DNA of 64,000 nucleotides from the NCBI GenBank assembly GCA_964386635.1, contig CAYLRO010000006.1:1-64000 (forward strand), in the 5' to 3' direction. The notes beneath the pieces are model-generated. The model was not told where the DNA came from, did not search any database, and worked only from the letters and a program-made list of their open reading frames with translations. A program made the translations under genes and the position numbers. Positions within the stretch are counted from its first letter, which is position 1; each line of letters begins with the position of its first letter. Below, piece by piece: positions 16,437 to 25,409 of this stretch. This DNA comes from Sabulitectum sp964386635 (lineage in GTDB: Bacteria; Fermentibacterota; Fermentibacteria; Fermentibacterales; JCC-6).

Positions 16437-17259
16437 CTATCCACTCTCCGATCCGTCTATTCAATTCAGCAGTAAGCTTTTCCACTCCGTCTTCATTCTG
16501 GAATCCTTCAGTGTTAACCACAGGGTCAATGGTGAGAAGATACCGAGTTTTGCTCTTTCTTGCTATATGCAGGGTTAATATCGGAACCCCATACCTCAGG
16601 GCGATCCCCGCAGGTCCCACAGGTGTTCTGGCCTCAAGGCCGAGAAAAGGAATAAACCTGCTTTCAACTGTTATTGTATCCTGATCAATGAGAATACCCA
16701 CAGCAGTGTTTCTTCTGAGACTTCTGATAAGCCCAACTGCAGAAGCTCCCCTGTCTATCAGCTCGATTCCCGGTTTGGACCGGAGATTATCAAGTTCCTG
16801 AGAAACTCTTGGATTCCACAGTTTTCTGCCTACAACTCCAACCCTGGCTCCCAGCAGGGAAACCGCTCTTGGAATCAGTTCCCAGGCAGAGTAGTGAGCA
16901 GTGATGGCAATCACCCCCCTGCCCTTTTCCAGAGCATTCAGGATGTGCTCTCTGCCCTGAACCTCAACAACTCTTTTGAAATGATCATCACTGAAGCGGG
17001 AGAACCTGAGAAAGTCAAAGAAACAACAGGCAGTGGAGTTTACCACCTGGTATGCATTCACCTTAAGGCCCAGCGGTATGGCAATATTTCTTCTGTTAAC
17101 ATCGAGAACGGTACCTGCCCGTGAAATGAATGGACCTGCAAAAAAACCTGCCAGAGAGGCAAATGTGTGGGTAATGAAACCAGGACAGTATCGTCCGATA
17201 AATAGAATCAGCTTTGTTATGGCCGGTTCGAGAACCCGGTGCCGGAATTTTCTGAACAT
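16360..17259 (-). CDS. lpxL: LpxL/HtrB-like lipid A late acyltransferase
   Basis: A 299-residue member of the LpxL/LpxM family that adds secondary acyl chains to KDO-lipid A. The catalytic HX4E motif is HYSAWE (His122, Glu126). Later conserved parts are GRKLWNPR (about 155), DQDT, FLGLEARTPVGPAGIALRYGVP, and QWIWFHKRWDRRP at the C-terminus. The hydrophobic N-terminus would place it at the inner membrane. It sits between kdsD and lptC in the LPS operon, eight bases after kdsD. Exact chain position and donor cannot be told. Confidence 0.88.
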   Translation of the reverse strand: MFRKFRHRVLEPAITKLILFIGRYCPGFITHTFASLAGFFAGPFISRAGTVLDVNRRNIAIPLGLKVNAYQVVNSTACCFFDFLRFSRFSDDHFKRVVEVQGREHILNALEKGRGVIAITAHYSAWELIPRAVSLLGARVGVVGRKLWNPRVSQELDNLRSKPGIELIDRGASAVGLIRSLRRNTAVGILIDQDTITVESRFIPFLGLEARTPVGPAGIALRYGVPILTLHIARKSKTRYLLTIDPVVNTEGFQNEDGVEKLTAELNRRIGEWIVEDPDQWIWFHKRWDRRPPGSDGLR

Positions 17260-17267
17260 GTTTCCTT

Positions 17268-18224
17268 TCAGAAGCCTAGAACCAGGGCATCATGGAGATA
17301 GAGTATTCCTGCAGGATTTCCCTGCCGGTCAAGAACCACCAGCGAAGTAATCCCTCTGTTCTCCATTATCTGAACTGCCAGTGACACCAGCTGGTCGGAC
17401 CGGCAGACCGAAGGTTCCGGAGTCATTACATCACCAAGGCTGAGGTTCTGAATATCTGATCCGGTTTTTATAAGCCTTCCGAGATCCCCGTAAACGAACA
17501 CTCCGGACAGCTTACCGTCAGGATCTGCAGCTATGCATATACCTCTGTGCTCCGTCATTTCTTCAACAGCTTCTGTCAAAGGAGTATCCAGTGGAAGCAC
17601 AGGCAGGCTGTCAGTGATCATAAGGTCGGAAACCCGCATGAGAAGCTTTCTGCCAAGGGTTCCGCCTGGATGCACATCTGCAAAATCCTCCGGGGTGAAC
17701 CCTGAAAGCTCCAGCATTGCCATAGCCAGGGCATCCCCCATGGCGATCATTGCTGTTGTGCTTGCAGTGGGAGCAAGATTCCAGGGACAGGCCTCTTTCA
17801 AGACCGGAAGCTTCAAAACAACACGGGCAAATCTGCCCAGAAGGGATTCTTCGCTGGTAACAATGGCAACCACAGGTATTTCAAGTTTTCTCAGAGCGGG
17901 AAGAAGAGCGGCAATCTCTCCGGTATCTCCACTCTTGGAGAGAACCAGAGCAGTATCACCAGTAGCCAGCATGCCTATATCCCCGTGTATGCCCTCTGCC
18001 GGGTGGAGAAAAAAAGCCGGTGAGCCTGTGCTGGTCATGGTTGCGGCTATCTTTCTTCCCACTATCCCGGATTTGCCCATTCCGCAGACTATTATTTTAC
18101 CCCGGGTTCCGTGCAGAATTTCAACCGCCCTGGTGAAAGATTCCCTGTTAAGCGAGAGAGTTGCACCTAGCCATTCAGTCTCTATCCTGAAAACTCTTTC
18201 AGCAACCGGAAAAAGATCACTCAC
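17268..18224 (-). CDS. kdsD: D-arabinose 5-phosphate isomerase
   Basis: Converts ribulose 5-phosphate to arabinose 5-phosphate, the precursor of KDO. An N-terminal SIS domain (GMGKSGIVGRKIAATM, TSTGSPAFFLHPAEGIHGD, LVLSKSGDTGEI) is followed by two CBS domains (about 195-318). I choose a GTG start at 18224, six bases after GGAGG and overlapping the kdsC stop (GTGAGTGA). This gives 318 residues. A longer frame from 18245 lacks a good ribosome site. Part of the contiguous kdsB-A-C-D set. Confidence 0.94.
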   Translation of the reverse strand: MSDLFPVAERVFRIETEWLGATLSLNRESFTRAVEILHGTRGKIIVCGMGKSGIVGRKIAATMTSTGSPAFFLHPAEGIHGDIGMLATGDTALVLSKSGDTGEIAALLPALRKLEIPVVAIVTSEESLLGRFARVVLKLPVLKEACPWNLAPTASTTAMIAMGDALAMAMLELSGFTPEDFADVHPGGTLGRKLLMRVSDLMITDSLPVLPLDTPLTEAVEEMTEHRGICIAADPDGKLSGVFVYGDLGRLIKTGSDIQNLSLGDVMTPEPSVCRSDQLVSLAVQIMENRGITSLVVLDRQGNPAGILYLHDALVLGF

Positions 18225-18696
18225 CGAAAACCTCCAGAACTGCATCCGCTATTTCTCTTACAGCACCTCTGCCTCCAGGTATTGAAGAAACAATATCGCA
18301 AGCTTCCCTTACCTCCTTCGAAGCATCAACCGGGCAGGCAGAGATCCCTGCAACAGCCATTGCAGGCATGTCCATCCTGTCATCACCCATGAACAGTACC
18401 GAGGATAGCGGAATATCAAGATGATCTGCAAGAGCTCTCACAGATGCTGCCTTGTCAGTACTGCCCAGACAGAGGAATTCAACCCCGAGATCAGCAGCCC
18501 GTCTTCTTGTGCATGGAAAATCCCTGAAGGAAACAAAGGCGACCCTCACCCCTGCCTGGGTAAGCTTCATTATCCCTGCCCCGTCTTTCGAGTTGAACAC
18601 CTGTGACACACCATCAGGGCCATAGATCAAGCCCCCTTCAGTGAGTGTTCCGTCTACATCAAGTGCAACAAGGCGAATACCTTTCAGGTCAGGCAT
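18217..18696 (-). CDS. kdsC: KDO 8-phosphate phosphatase
   Basis: A HAD-family phosphatase that releases KDO from KDO 8-phosphate. The nucleophile motif DVDGTLT, the motif II region (FVSFRD) and the metal-binding GDDRMDMPAM are visible, with no cap domain as in other KdsC. The start is the ATG at 18696, which overlaps the kdsA stop (ATGCCTGA) and has GGAG eight bases upstream. This gives 159 residues. A longer frame to 18768 would overlap kdsA by 80 bases and is unlikely. Confidence 0.93.
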   Translation of the reverse strand: MPDLKGIRLVALDVDGTLTEGGLIYGPDGVSQVFNSKDGAGIMKLTQAGVRVAFVSFRDFPCTRRRAADLGVEFLCLGSTDKAASVRALADHLDIPLSSVLFMGDDRMDMPAMAVAGISACPVDASKEVREACDIVSSIPGGRGAVREIADAVLEVFGE

Positions 18697-19495
18697 CTGA
18701 TCTTCTCCAGTGAGTAAGAGACTCCTTAAGAACACTGTCAAAACCTTTAAAATCCAGCATGACTGCACTGTCGCTCAGAGCAGTGCCCGGGTCTGGATGA
18801 ACTTCAATGAACATTCCTGAAATCCCCCATGCCGCAGCAGCCCCTGCCATTCTCCGTGCGAAAGATCTGTCGCCTCCTGAGGAAGAGCCGGAAGCACCGG
18901 GTTTCTGAAGCGAGTGAGTGAGATCCATGATCACGCCGTCGCTTATGTTTTCCATTACAGAGAGGGATCTCATGTCCACAACAAGGTCTCCGTATCCGAA
19001 GAATGTTCCCCGTTCAGTGAGAAACACTCTGGGCGAACCTGCAAGTTTTGCTTTGTCCACTGCTCCTTTCATGTTCTCAGGAGCCATGAACTGACCTTTT
19101 TTTATGTTTACAGGAAGTCCTGTGGCTCCTGCAGCAGTGAGCAATGATGTCTGGCGGCAGAGAAATGCAGGAATCTGAAGAGCGCAGCAGACCTCTGAAA
19201 CAGGCCTGGCCTGACAGGCGCTGTGTATGTCTGTGACCACAGGAAGTTCGAATTCCTCTGATACCTTTTCAAGTATTCGAAGCCCCTCTTCCATTCCCGG
19301 ACCGGACCATGTTCCCGCAGCAGTCCTGTTGTCTTTCAGAAAAGAGCTTTTAAACACAAAGTCAGCTTTTCCCGCATGGTTATCAGCGGTCCGCCTGATG
19401 TGCTCGGCAGTTCTCATGACAATGTCTTCTGATTCTATCCCGCACGGACCTGCAATAAAAAGCGGAAGGTTGTTACTCAGCAGTTCCCGAACCAT
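18689..19495 (-). CDS. kdsA: 2-dehydro-3-deoxyphosphooctonate aldolase (KDO 8-phosphate synthase)
   Basis: Condenses phosphoenolpyruvate with arabinose 5-phosphate. The 268 residues include IAGPCGIES near the N-terminus. Cys18 in that motif is the residue found in metal-dependent KdsA, while metal-independent forms have Asn there. Other markers are FKSSFLKDNR, TDIHSACQ, FLCRQTSLL and NIKKGQFMAPENM. GAGGAGG lies before the ATG, inside the end of kdsB, and the genes overlap by 19 bases. Confidence 0.95.
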   Translation of the reverse strand: MVRELLSNNLPLFIAGPCGIESEDIVMRTAEHIRRTADNHAGKADFVFKSSFLKDNRTAAGTWSGPGMEEGLRILEKVSEEFELPVVTDIHSACQARPVSEVCCALQIPAFLCRQTSLLTAAGATGLPVNIKKGQFMAPENMKGAVDKAKLAGSPRVFLTERGTFFGYGDLVVDMRSLSVMENISDGVIMDLTHSLQKPGASGSSSGGDRSFARRMAGAAAAWGISGMFIEVHPDPGTALSDSAVMLDFKGFDSVLKESLTHWRRSDA

Positions 19496-20184
19496 CTTCT
19501 GGCCTCCTCAAGATCTTCCGGAGTGTCGACACCCAATCCATTCCATTCTCCGGTAACCACGGAAACATCAACACCGTTTTCCATCCATGACAACTGTTCA
19601 AGCTTTTCTGCTGAGGACAATCTCCCTGCAGGAGAACATGCACAGACAGGCAGGCTTGTGTGAGTAAAACAATACACACCCACATGCTGAAAGCAGAACT
19701 CTCCGCTCCATGGAATGATGCTTCTGGAAAAATACAGCGCTCTGCGGTCTTTTCTGAACACAACTTTGACAACTGATGGATCAGCCGCTTTCTCCATGTC
19801 AGTTTTTCCTGCCAGAGTCGCTACAGTCATAGGATCCATATCAACGCTCAGGAGTGCATCTATCCACCTGTGGTCAACTCCCGGTTCATCACCCTGAAGG
19901 TTGATTATTCTTCCCTCAGGACTGCCGAGAATCTTCCATGCAGCATATACCCTTTGAGTCCCGTTTTCAGCCGGACCAGTGATAACAGCTTCATATCCAG
20001 CCGCAGTAACTTCACCGTGAATCCGGCTGGAATCAGTTGCAACAACTATTCTGGAAACGCCGGAGCCTGCAACCCCGTCGAGCACCCTGAGAATAAGAGA
20101 CCTGCCGCAGATGTCAGCAAGAGGTTTGCCCGGGAGCCGGGCAGAACCCATTCTGGCAGGAATTATTACTACTGTCCCAGCCAA
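19477..20184 (-). CDS. kdsB: CMP-KDO synthetase (3-deoxy-manno-octulosonate cytidylyltransferase)
   Basis: Activates KDO with CTP. The N-terminal motif VVIIPARMGSARLPGKPLAD, LQGDEP and the C-terminal QLSWMENG segment are characteristic of KdsB. The length is 235 residues. The start appears to be TTG at 20184, overlapping the stop of the preceding outer-membrane protein gene. No other start keeps the conserved VIIPAR motif. First of four consecutive kds genes that cover all KDO-specific steps. Confidence 0.95.
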   Translation of the reverse strand: MAGTVVIIPARMGSARLPGKPLADICGRSLILRVLDGVAGSGVSRIVVATDSSRIHGEVTAAGYEAVITGPAENGTQRVYAAWKILGSPEGRIINLQGDEPGVDHRWIDALLSVDMDPMTVATLAGKTDMEKAADPSVVKVVFRKDRRALYFSRSIIPWSGEFCFQHVGVYCFTHTSLPVCACSPAGRLSSAEKLEQLSWMENGVDVSVVTGEWNGLGVDTPEDLEEARRWFGNC

Positions 20185-21245
20185 TTCTCAGATGCTCGTA
20201 ATCCGATGAAGAAAACTGTTTCTGACTGGTCGTCCCAGGTTTCCCAGCTGGTTCCGGCATCTATGGAAGCACTGCCCAGAGAATATCCTATTCCGCCGGA
20301 ATATCTTGCTGCTCCGTCTCTCCAGAGTCCGTCCATAGTTCTGTAACCTCCCCGGATTCTCAGGCCGTAGCCAGGGAGAACCTCAAATCCGGCAGCAATG
20401 TAGCTGCCTTCATCTGTTTTGTGATCAAACAGTGTAAGTGCCTTCCTGCCAAAGTAATCAACTGCAACAAGTACCCTGGGATGCACCTGGGCGGATACAC
20501 CTGCAACGAATTCACCTGGAACGGAATAAGTTTCCGTAGTATCCGCTTCCAGACCACCCATGTAAGTCCTGTCAATGGAGAATTCACCGGAACGGTCGGT
20601 GGTAACAGAGAATCCTGCAGCGATTGGGCCTGAGTTCATGAATGCCCCGAAAGTAAGCCCCCATGCGGCTCCAAAGGCAACATCCTCACGGTAGGTGGAT
20701 GTGATGGGTACAAATGGACCGGAAGGCTCTGATGCTGCATAAGCATCCCCCAGTGCAGAACCGAAGAAACACTTTCCACCGAGAGAAAAAGCCATTGTGC
20801 TTGATGTCTTCATGGTGAGTCCCAGATAGGACTCAGCGGTAGAGCCGTGCCATTCAATGTCTCCTGACAGGTTCTCATAAGATATTTCGTCTTCCAGGTA
20901 AAACCTGGACCTGCCGCTTAGAACGCCTGAAAACTGGAGGCCCAGTGGAAGAGGCATTATTACTGACACATCAGGGAAAGATGAGGCATCCTTCCAGTCT
21001 GGATTGGCAGTATCTCTGAACTTGCTTCCGATTGCCAGCCCGGTATTACCCGCCCAGGCAGAAGCGGCGGGATTCAGAACGGAAACCATGTTTGAATCCG
21101 GAACTCCTGCAGAAACTCCGCCCATTGAAAAAGACCTGACTCCACCACCGGCGGTCTCTGAGCCAATACCCTCAGAAGGCGGCTGGAAGGGTGGATAAAA
21201 CCCCGTAAAGGCTGTGAGTGCGGCAAAAACTAAGGGAAAAATCAT
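20169..21245 (-). CDS. Predicted outer-membrane beta-barrel protein (PorV/FadL-like)
   Basis: A 358-residue exported protein of unknown function. After a signal peptide (about 1-15), it has GGGVRSFSMGGVSAGVPD and NPAASAWAG, the N-terminal pattern of PorV/UPF0164 and FadL-like barrels. Alternating-residue strands rich in glycine and aromatics follow to the C-terminus. PorV in Bacteroidetes is an outer-membrane partner of type IX secretion, and other genes here encode proteins with type IX-like sorting tails, but a general transport barrel is equally possible. It appears to head the LPS operon and overlaps kdsB by 16 bases. Confidence 0.6.
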   Translation of the reverse strand: MIFPLVFAALTAFTGFYPPFQPPSEGIGSETAGGGVRSFSMGGVSAGVPDSNMVSVLNPAASAWAGNTGLAIGSKFRDTANPDWKDASSFPDVSVIMPLPLGLQFSGVLSGRSRFYLEDEISYENLSGDIEWHGSTAESYLGLTMKTSSTMAFSLGGKCFFGSALGDAYAASEPSGPFVPITSTYREDVAFGAAWGLTFGAFMNSGPIAAGFSVTTDRSGEFSIDRTYMGGLEADTTETYSVPGEFVAGVSAQVHPRVLVAVDYFGRKALTLFDHKTDEGSYIAAGFEVLPGYGLRIRGGYRTMDGLWRDGAARYSGGIGYSLGSASIDAGTSWETWDDQSETVFFIGLRASENWLGQ

Positions 21246-21309
21246 AGTGAGACTGCTCCTGATCTGTCATGGGACTCATACATCAACGGCAAATATAATC
21301 AGATGCCTC

Positions 21310-22713
21310 TCAGTTTGTTCCATGAATGGCTAAAGACTCCCCGGGAGCCGGGATCACTATCTGTGCATCGCTGACAGATTTCAGATCCGCTGCAAAAGCT
21401 TCTGCAGCTTCAGGTTCACCATGAACCACTGCAATCTGTTTAACATTCTCTCCAACTGCCTTGAAATATCTCATGAGACCGTCTGAGTCTGCATGGGCGC
21501 TGAAGCCGTCAATTTTCTCAACCCTGGCATTAAGAGGATAGGGAACACCGAAGATATTGACAGTTTCCCGCTTCTCTCCGATTCTTCTTCCAAGAGTGTG
21601 CTCAGCCATGTATCCCACAAGTACTACTGTGTTTGCCGGGTCGGAAATATTGTTTTTCAAATGGTGTCTGATCCTGCCGTTCTCACACATACCGGAAGCT
21701 GACAGCACTACCATGGGCTCATGCATGGTATTTATGGCTTTGGACTCGCTGACACTCTGCACGAAATGAAGATTCTCAAAGTCGAAGGGACTGTGACCGG
21801 CATAGAGAAGGTCTCGCAGCTCACTGTCGTAAACTTCGGGATGAAGCTTGAAAACCTCCGTGGCATTGAAAGAGAGCGGTGAGTCCACGAACACGGGAAT
21901 TCTGGGAACTCGTCCCGCAATGAAGAGCAGATTAAGGAAATAGAGAACTTCCTGGGTTCTTCCCACGCTGAACGCCGGGATTATGACCTTTCCCCTGCGT
22001 TTGATTGTATCATTGATAACCTTTTCCAGATCCAGAAGTGATTTCTCCTGGGGATCATGCTTTCTTCCGCCGTAGGTGCTTTCCGTAATAAGCACGTCAG
22101 GTCTGGAGGTGAGGTCAGGATCCCGAAGTATGGGTCTGTCAAATCTGCCCAGGTCACCGGAAAAAAGGATAACTCTCTTTTTCCCGTTCTCCTCAACAGT
22201 CAGTTCAACCTGGGAACTGCCCAGAATGTGTCCTGCTTCAAGAAATCTCAGCATCACTCCGGGAAAGAGCTGAAATGAAAGCCCGTACGGGAGAGAAACA
22301 AATTTCTCAATTGCAGAGAGGGCATCTTCCAGATCGTACAGAGGCTGGATCGGTTCAAGGCCTTCCTTCGCTCTTTTCTTGTTTATGTATTCAGCATCCG
22401 ATTGCTGTATATGAGCTGAATCAGGAAGCATTACAGCAGCAAGATCCCTGGTTGCAGCTGTTGAATAGATTATCCCTTTGAATCCGTTCTTCACAAGACC
22501 CGGAAGTTTGCCTGAGTGATCAATGTGAGCATGGGAGAGAACAACAGCATCAAGTGATGCCGGTTCATAAGCATACTCCCTGTTAAGTTGTTCAGTCTGT
22601 TCTCTTCTGCCCTGGGAAAGGCCGCAGTCAAGCAGGATCTTCCTGCCGCCTGTCTCAAGAAGATGCTGTGATCCGGTAACCGCTCTGGCTGCGCCGTGAA
22701 ATGTAAGTCTCAA
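21310..22713 (-). CDS. Metallo-beta-lactamase/beta-CASP RNase
   Basis: A 467-residue zinc nuclease of the RNA-processing beta-CASP family, like TTHA0252. Zinc ligands are in HAHIDHSG (His61, His63, Asp65, His66), then EAGHILGS, FSGDLGR, the beta-CASP segment (PAFSVGRTQEVLY), and SASGMCENGRIRHHL. The Zn-binding GFSAHAD lies near the C-terminus. The start is TTG at 22713 with AAAGGAG six bases upstream. It stands alone, diverging from the secreted metalloprotease across 198 bases. Confidence 0.9.
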   Translation of the reverse strand: MRLTFHGAARAVTGSQHLLETGGRKILLDCGLSQGRREQTEQLNREYAYEPASLDAVVLSHAHIDHSGKLPGLVKNGFKGIIYSTAATRDLAAVMLPDSAHIQQSDAEYINKKRAKEGLEPIQPLYDLEDALSAIEKFVSLPYGLSFQLFPGVMLRFLEAGHILGSSQVELTVEENGKKRVILFSGDLGRFDRPILRDPDLTSRPDVLITESTYGGRKHDPQEKSLLDLEKVINDTIKRRGKVIIPAFSVGRTQEVLYFLNLLFIAGRVPRIPVFVDSPLSFNATEVFKLHPEVYDSELRDLLYAGHSPFDFENLHFVQSVSESKAINTMHEPMVVLSASGMCENGRIRHHLKNNISDPANTVVLVGYMAEHTLGRRIGEKRETVNIFGVPYPLNARVEKIDGFSAHADSDGLMRYFKAVGENVKQIAVVHGEPEAAEAFAADLKSVSDAQIVIPAPGESLAIHGTN

Positions 22714-22911
22714 TGGAAACTCCTTTTTCTGTCAGGTTTATTCTGCAGCTAACTATGTTCACTGATACAATACTCTGCAACCTGCAGTATAACACGGGAA
22801 CTTGAACGGTTCCTGAAGTGTTATGGACAAGGGCAGAAAAACATTCTAGATTCAAGGGTATTTCTTTTTCAGCAGAGTAAATGTTTCTGCTGCTTATGAA
22901 TTGGAGGACAG

Positions 22912-24612
22912 ATGAAAATTGCTATACTGACAGTACTGTTGTTGTCGGTTACTGTAATGGCAGATACCGCATCACAGAGAATTATGGAAGACCAGGCGCT
23001 TTCCGTTGACCAGACAGCCCTCTATCTGGTTTACAGCGTTGTTGCTCCTGAAAGACTTCCTGTGGAATATACCGCCGGTGCAGAACCATGCCGCAGCGGA
23101 TCACCGGCTCTTCATGAAGCCATGCTCCTCAGCAGCCAGATGTCTGCTGCTGCCCTTGAGGAAATGCTGGATCTGGTCAACAGACCCACCTTTTCCGGTC
23201 CTGAAGAAACTTTCGTCAGTCCCGACGGTAACTTCAGATTTCACTACACCCTTTCCGGCAGCGATGCAGTAACACTGGCATATGCCGAGGAAATGGCCGG
23301 GTACTTCGATGAATCCTGGGACACAGAGTGCAACACTCTGGGATACTATCATCCCCCATCGGACAACGGAGTAGGTGGAGACAATCTTTACGACGTCTAC
23401 ATCATCTCAATCAGCGGTTCAACCCTTGGATACACATCTTCAGGCGGCGAGTATCAGCCTCCGGATTCAACTCAGGACTGCAGTGCAAGTCACATAGCCA
23501 TGAATACCAATCTGGGGTATAACTACCTTACAACCACATCTTCTCACGAATTCCAGCATGCAATTCAGAATACTTACGATGTAAATGAGCCAACCTGGTT
23601 CATGGAGAACTGTGCTGTATGGATGGAAGATCAGGTCTATCCTGACGTAAACGACTGGATGGGCTTCTGGAGCGAAGGTGCAGTTAGAAAGCCATGGAAG
23701 AGTATTGATACAGGTAATCCTTACTGGTACGGCTCGTCAATATGGCCGAGAATGATGGGACTCATGTTCGGAATAGATGCCGTAAGAGACGTCTGGCAGA
23801 ACTGTGCCGACACCAACGGTGCGAACATGTGGGAAGCCCATGATGACATGTTCATTGCCAATGGAATGGATCTTGAATCCGGATTCATGACATACGGACT
23901 CTGGCGCTACTTCGTAGCCGGTAACTACAATGAGAACTACAACATGTGGGACGAGGACCTTTCTCTCCCTGCTTCAGGTCCTGTAATTTTCTCATTCAAC
24001 AGTCACTCCACTCTGCCGGGATCTGCCGACCAGGGACCCTATCCCCCTGAAACCTATGGCATTGCCTGGATAAAGGTCGACCTGAGTTCTTATCAGGACG
24101 GCTGGATTGAAATGGACTTTGACGGAAGAGATTACTTTGACTGGAACCTGGGAGCATTCGTATACAACGATGAAAGCTTCAGCTTCCAGTGGTGGGACTG
24201 TGACCCTACAACCGGAGACATCACAGTTTCCGTCCCGGCAGCCGGATACGACTATGCAGTCTTCTTCCCTGCATTCATGACTGATACATCCCTCAATGGA
24301 GACCACAGCTACACTGTTTCCTACTCAACCGGTGTAGAGGGAGAGGAAAGCCTCAGCGAGATGAATCTTTCAGTACAGAGCAACCCCATGGCTGCAGGCA
24401 GCGCTGTGAGCTTCTCTGTTCCAGGTTCAGGACATGCTGACCTGTCCATGATTGATCTTGCAGGCAGAAGAGTAGCCACTATTTACAGCGGCCCTGCTCA
24501 GGATGGTCTCAACTCAGTTGAGTTCCAGGGTGGACTTCCTTCAGGAACCTACATAATGGTGCTTCGTCACGGCAACTCAGTAGAGACCCAGCGAGTTTCC
24601 ATACTCAGGTAG
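22912..24612 (+). CDS. Secreted zinc metalloprotease with C-terminal type IX-like sorting domain
   Basis: A 566-residue exported protein. A signal peptide (about 1-17, ending VMADTA) is followed by a domain with the zinc motif HEFQH (212-216) and a downstream Glu in WFMENCAVWMED (about 229-240), the layout of gluzincin-like MA peptidases. Aromatic- and Asp-rich beta-sandwich regions follow. The last 80 residues (LSVQSNPMAAG to VETQRVSILR) match the FlgD-like/Por secretion tail used for type IX export and surface anchoring. A good ribosome site (GGAGG) precedes the ATG. Natural substrate unknown. Confidence 0.8.
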   Translation: MKIAILTVLLLSVTVMADTASQRIMEDQALSVDQTALYLVYSVVAPERLPVEYTAGAEPCRSGSPALHEAMLLSSQMSAAALEEMLDLVNRPTFSGPEETFVSPDGNFRFHYTLSGSDAVTLAYAEEMAGYFDESWDTECNTLGYYHPPSDNGVGGDNLYDVYIISISGSTLGYTSSGGEYQPPDSTQDCSASHIAMNTNLGYNYLTTTSSHEFQHAIQNTYDVNEPTWFMENCAVWMEDQVYPDVNDWMGFWSEGAVRKPWKSIDTGNPYWYGSSIWPRMMGLMFGIDAVRDVWQNCADTNGANMWEAHDDMFIANGMDLESGFMTYGLWRYFVAGNYNENYNMWDEDLSLPASGPVIFSFNSHSTLPGSADQGPYPPETYGIAWIKVDLSSYQDGWIEMDFDGRDYFDWNLGAFVYNDESFSFQWWDCDPTTGDITVSVPAAGYDYAVFFPAFMTDTSLNGDHSYTVSYSTGVEGEESLSEMNLSVQSNPMAAGSAVSFSVPGSGHADLSMIDLAGRRVATIYSGPAQDGLNSVEFQGGLPSGTYIMVLRHGNSVETQRVSILR

Positions 24613-24620
24613 GAGCAGCA

Positions 24621-25409
24621 TTGATCAAAAACAGTGCCCGGTTTAACGCCGGGCACTTTTTTAAGCAGGCTCTCGCTGTCCAGGTTTTCCTTCTCCTTCT
24701 TCTGTCCTGCACAGATAAGGAGAATACGGCAAACGCTGACAGCAGCCTGATAGAGTGTACATGCGACACCCCTGTCCTTATTCGGGTGCCCTGTTCTGAA
24801 GATTTCCTGCCTGAAGCGGTTGAAAATATTGAGAACACATCATTCGGAAGGTTTTTCCCGGCATCTGAGGGATCAGATGATCCTTTCCACCGGATAGCAG
24901 CTCAAGCTGACAGTGCGGGAATGCTGATTCTGGCAATCCTTCAGGAGGGGATGGAATGGAGTGGAAACAGGGAGCATCTTGTGATCTGGCTTGATTCACT
25001 GGGCGTGCCAGTACTGGTTCAGCCGGAAATGAATTCCAGTCTTCTTGCTGATTCACTCTGGACAGACCCGCTGATAAGACAGAACACAATTGCTGAACTC
25101 ATCGAATTTACAAGACCTGATATTGTTATGGAAGAACTGACGGAATCCAGCAGAATAGAAGAGATAACTGCATTCTGGAGCCGCACCGGTCAGGAGAAAA
25201 ACATCACAGCCTGCCTGTACTGCATGCCTGATCATGATAAGATGTTCAGAGGCTGGGGAATATTTACGGGAAATTGTATTTCAGGAATAAAGATACAGGG
25301 GATGGCAGTGAATGACTTCCATGCTTCATTTTTACTTCTTGCCGAACTTGAGTGGATTGAAACCGGTTATCCGGTTTTAAGTACATTTCTGCAAATGGAG
25401 AGTGAATGA
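24621..25409 (+). CDS. Lipoprotein, possibly a degenerate alkaline phosphatase-superfamily protein
   Basis: A 262-residue predicted lipoprotein. The N-terminus has a hydrophobic run ending LLLLLSC, giving a lipobox Cys at 30. The start is TTG at 24621, five bases after AGGAG. No nearer start keeps the signal peptide. The C-terminal part (GWGIFTGNCISGIKI, AVNDFHASFLLLAELEW, GYPVL) resembles the end of phosphodiesterase/alkaline phosphatase-fold proteins, but I cannot see the full metal-binding set, so function is open. A terminator-like hairpin lies within its first codons. It overlaps the next gene by four bases (ATGA). Confidence 0.6.
   Translation: MIKNSARFNAGHFFKQALAVQVFLLLLLSCTDKENTANADSSLIECTCDTPVLIRVPCSEDFLPEAVENIENTSFGRFFPASEGSDDPFHRIAAQADSAGMLILAILQEGMEWSGNREHLVIWLDSLGVPVLVQPEMNSSLLADSLWTDPLIRQNTIAELIEFTRPDIVMEELTESSRIEEITAFWSRTGQEKNITACLYCMPDHDKMFRGWGIFTGNCISGIKIQGMAVNDFHASFLLLAELEWIETGYPVLSTFLQMESE
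24634..24662 (+). terminator. Intrinsic terminator inside the start of the lipoprotein gene
   Basis: GTGCCCGG (24634-24641) pairs with CCGGGCAC (24649-24656) around a seven-base loop, followed by six Ts. It lies 22 bases after the stop of the metalloprotease gene, so it would end that transcript. It also overlaps codons 5-14 of the lipoprotein gene that starts at 24621. The downstream genes are therefore expressed either by readthrough or from a start inside or after the hairpin. Confidence 0.8.
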
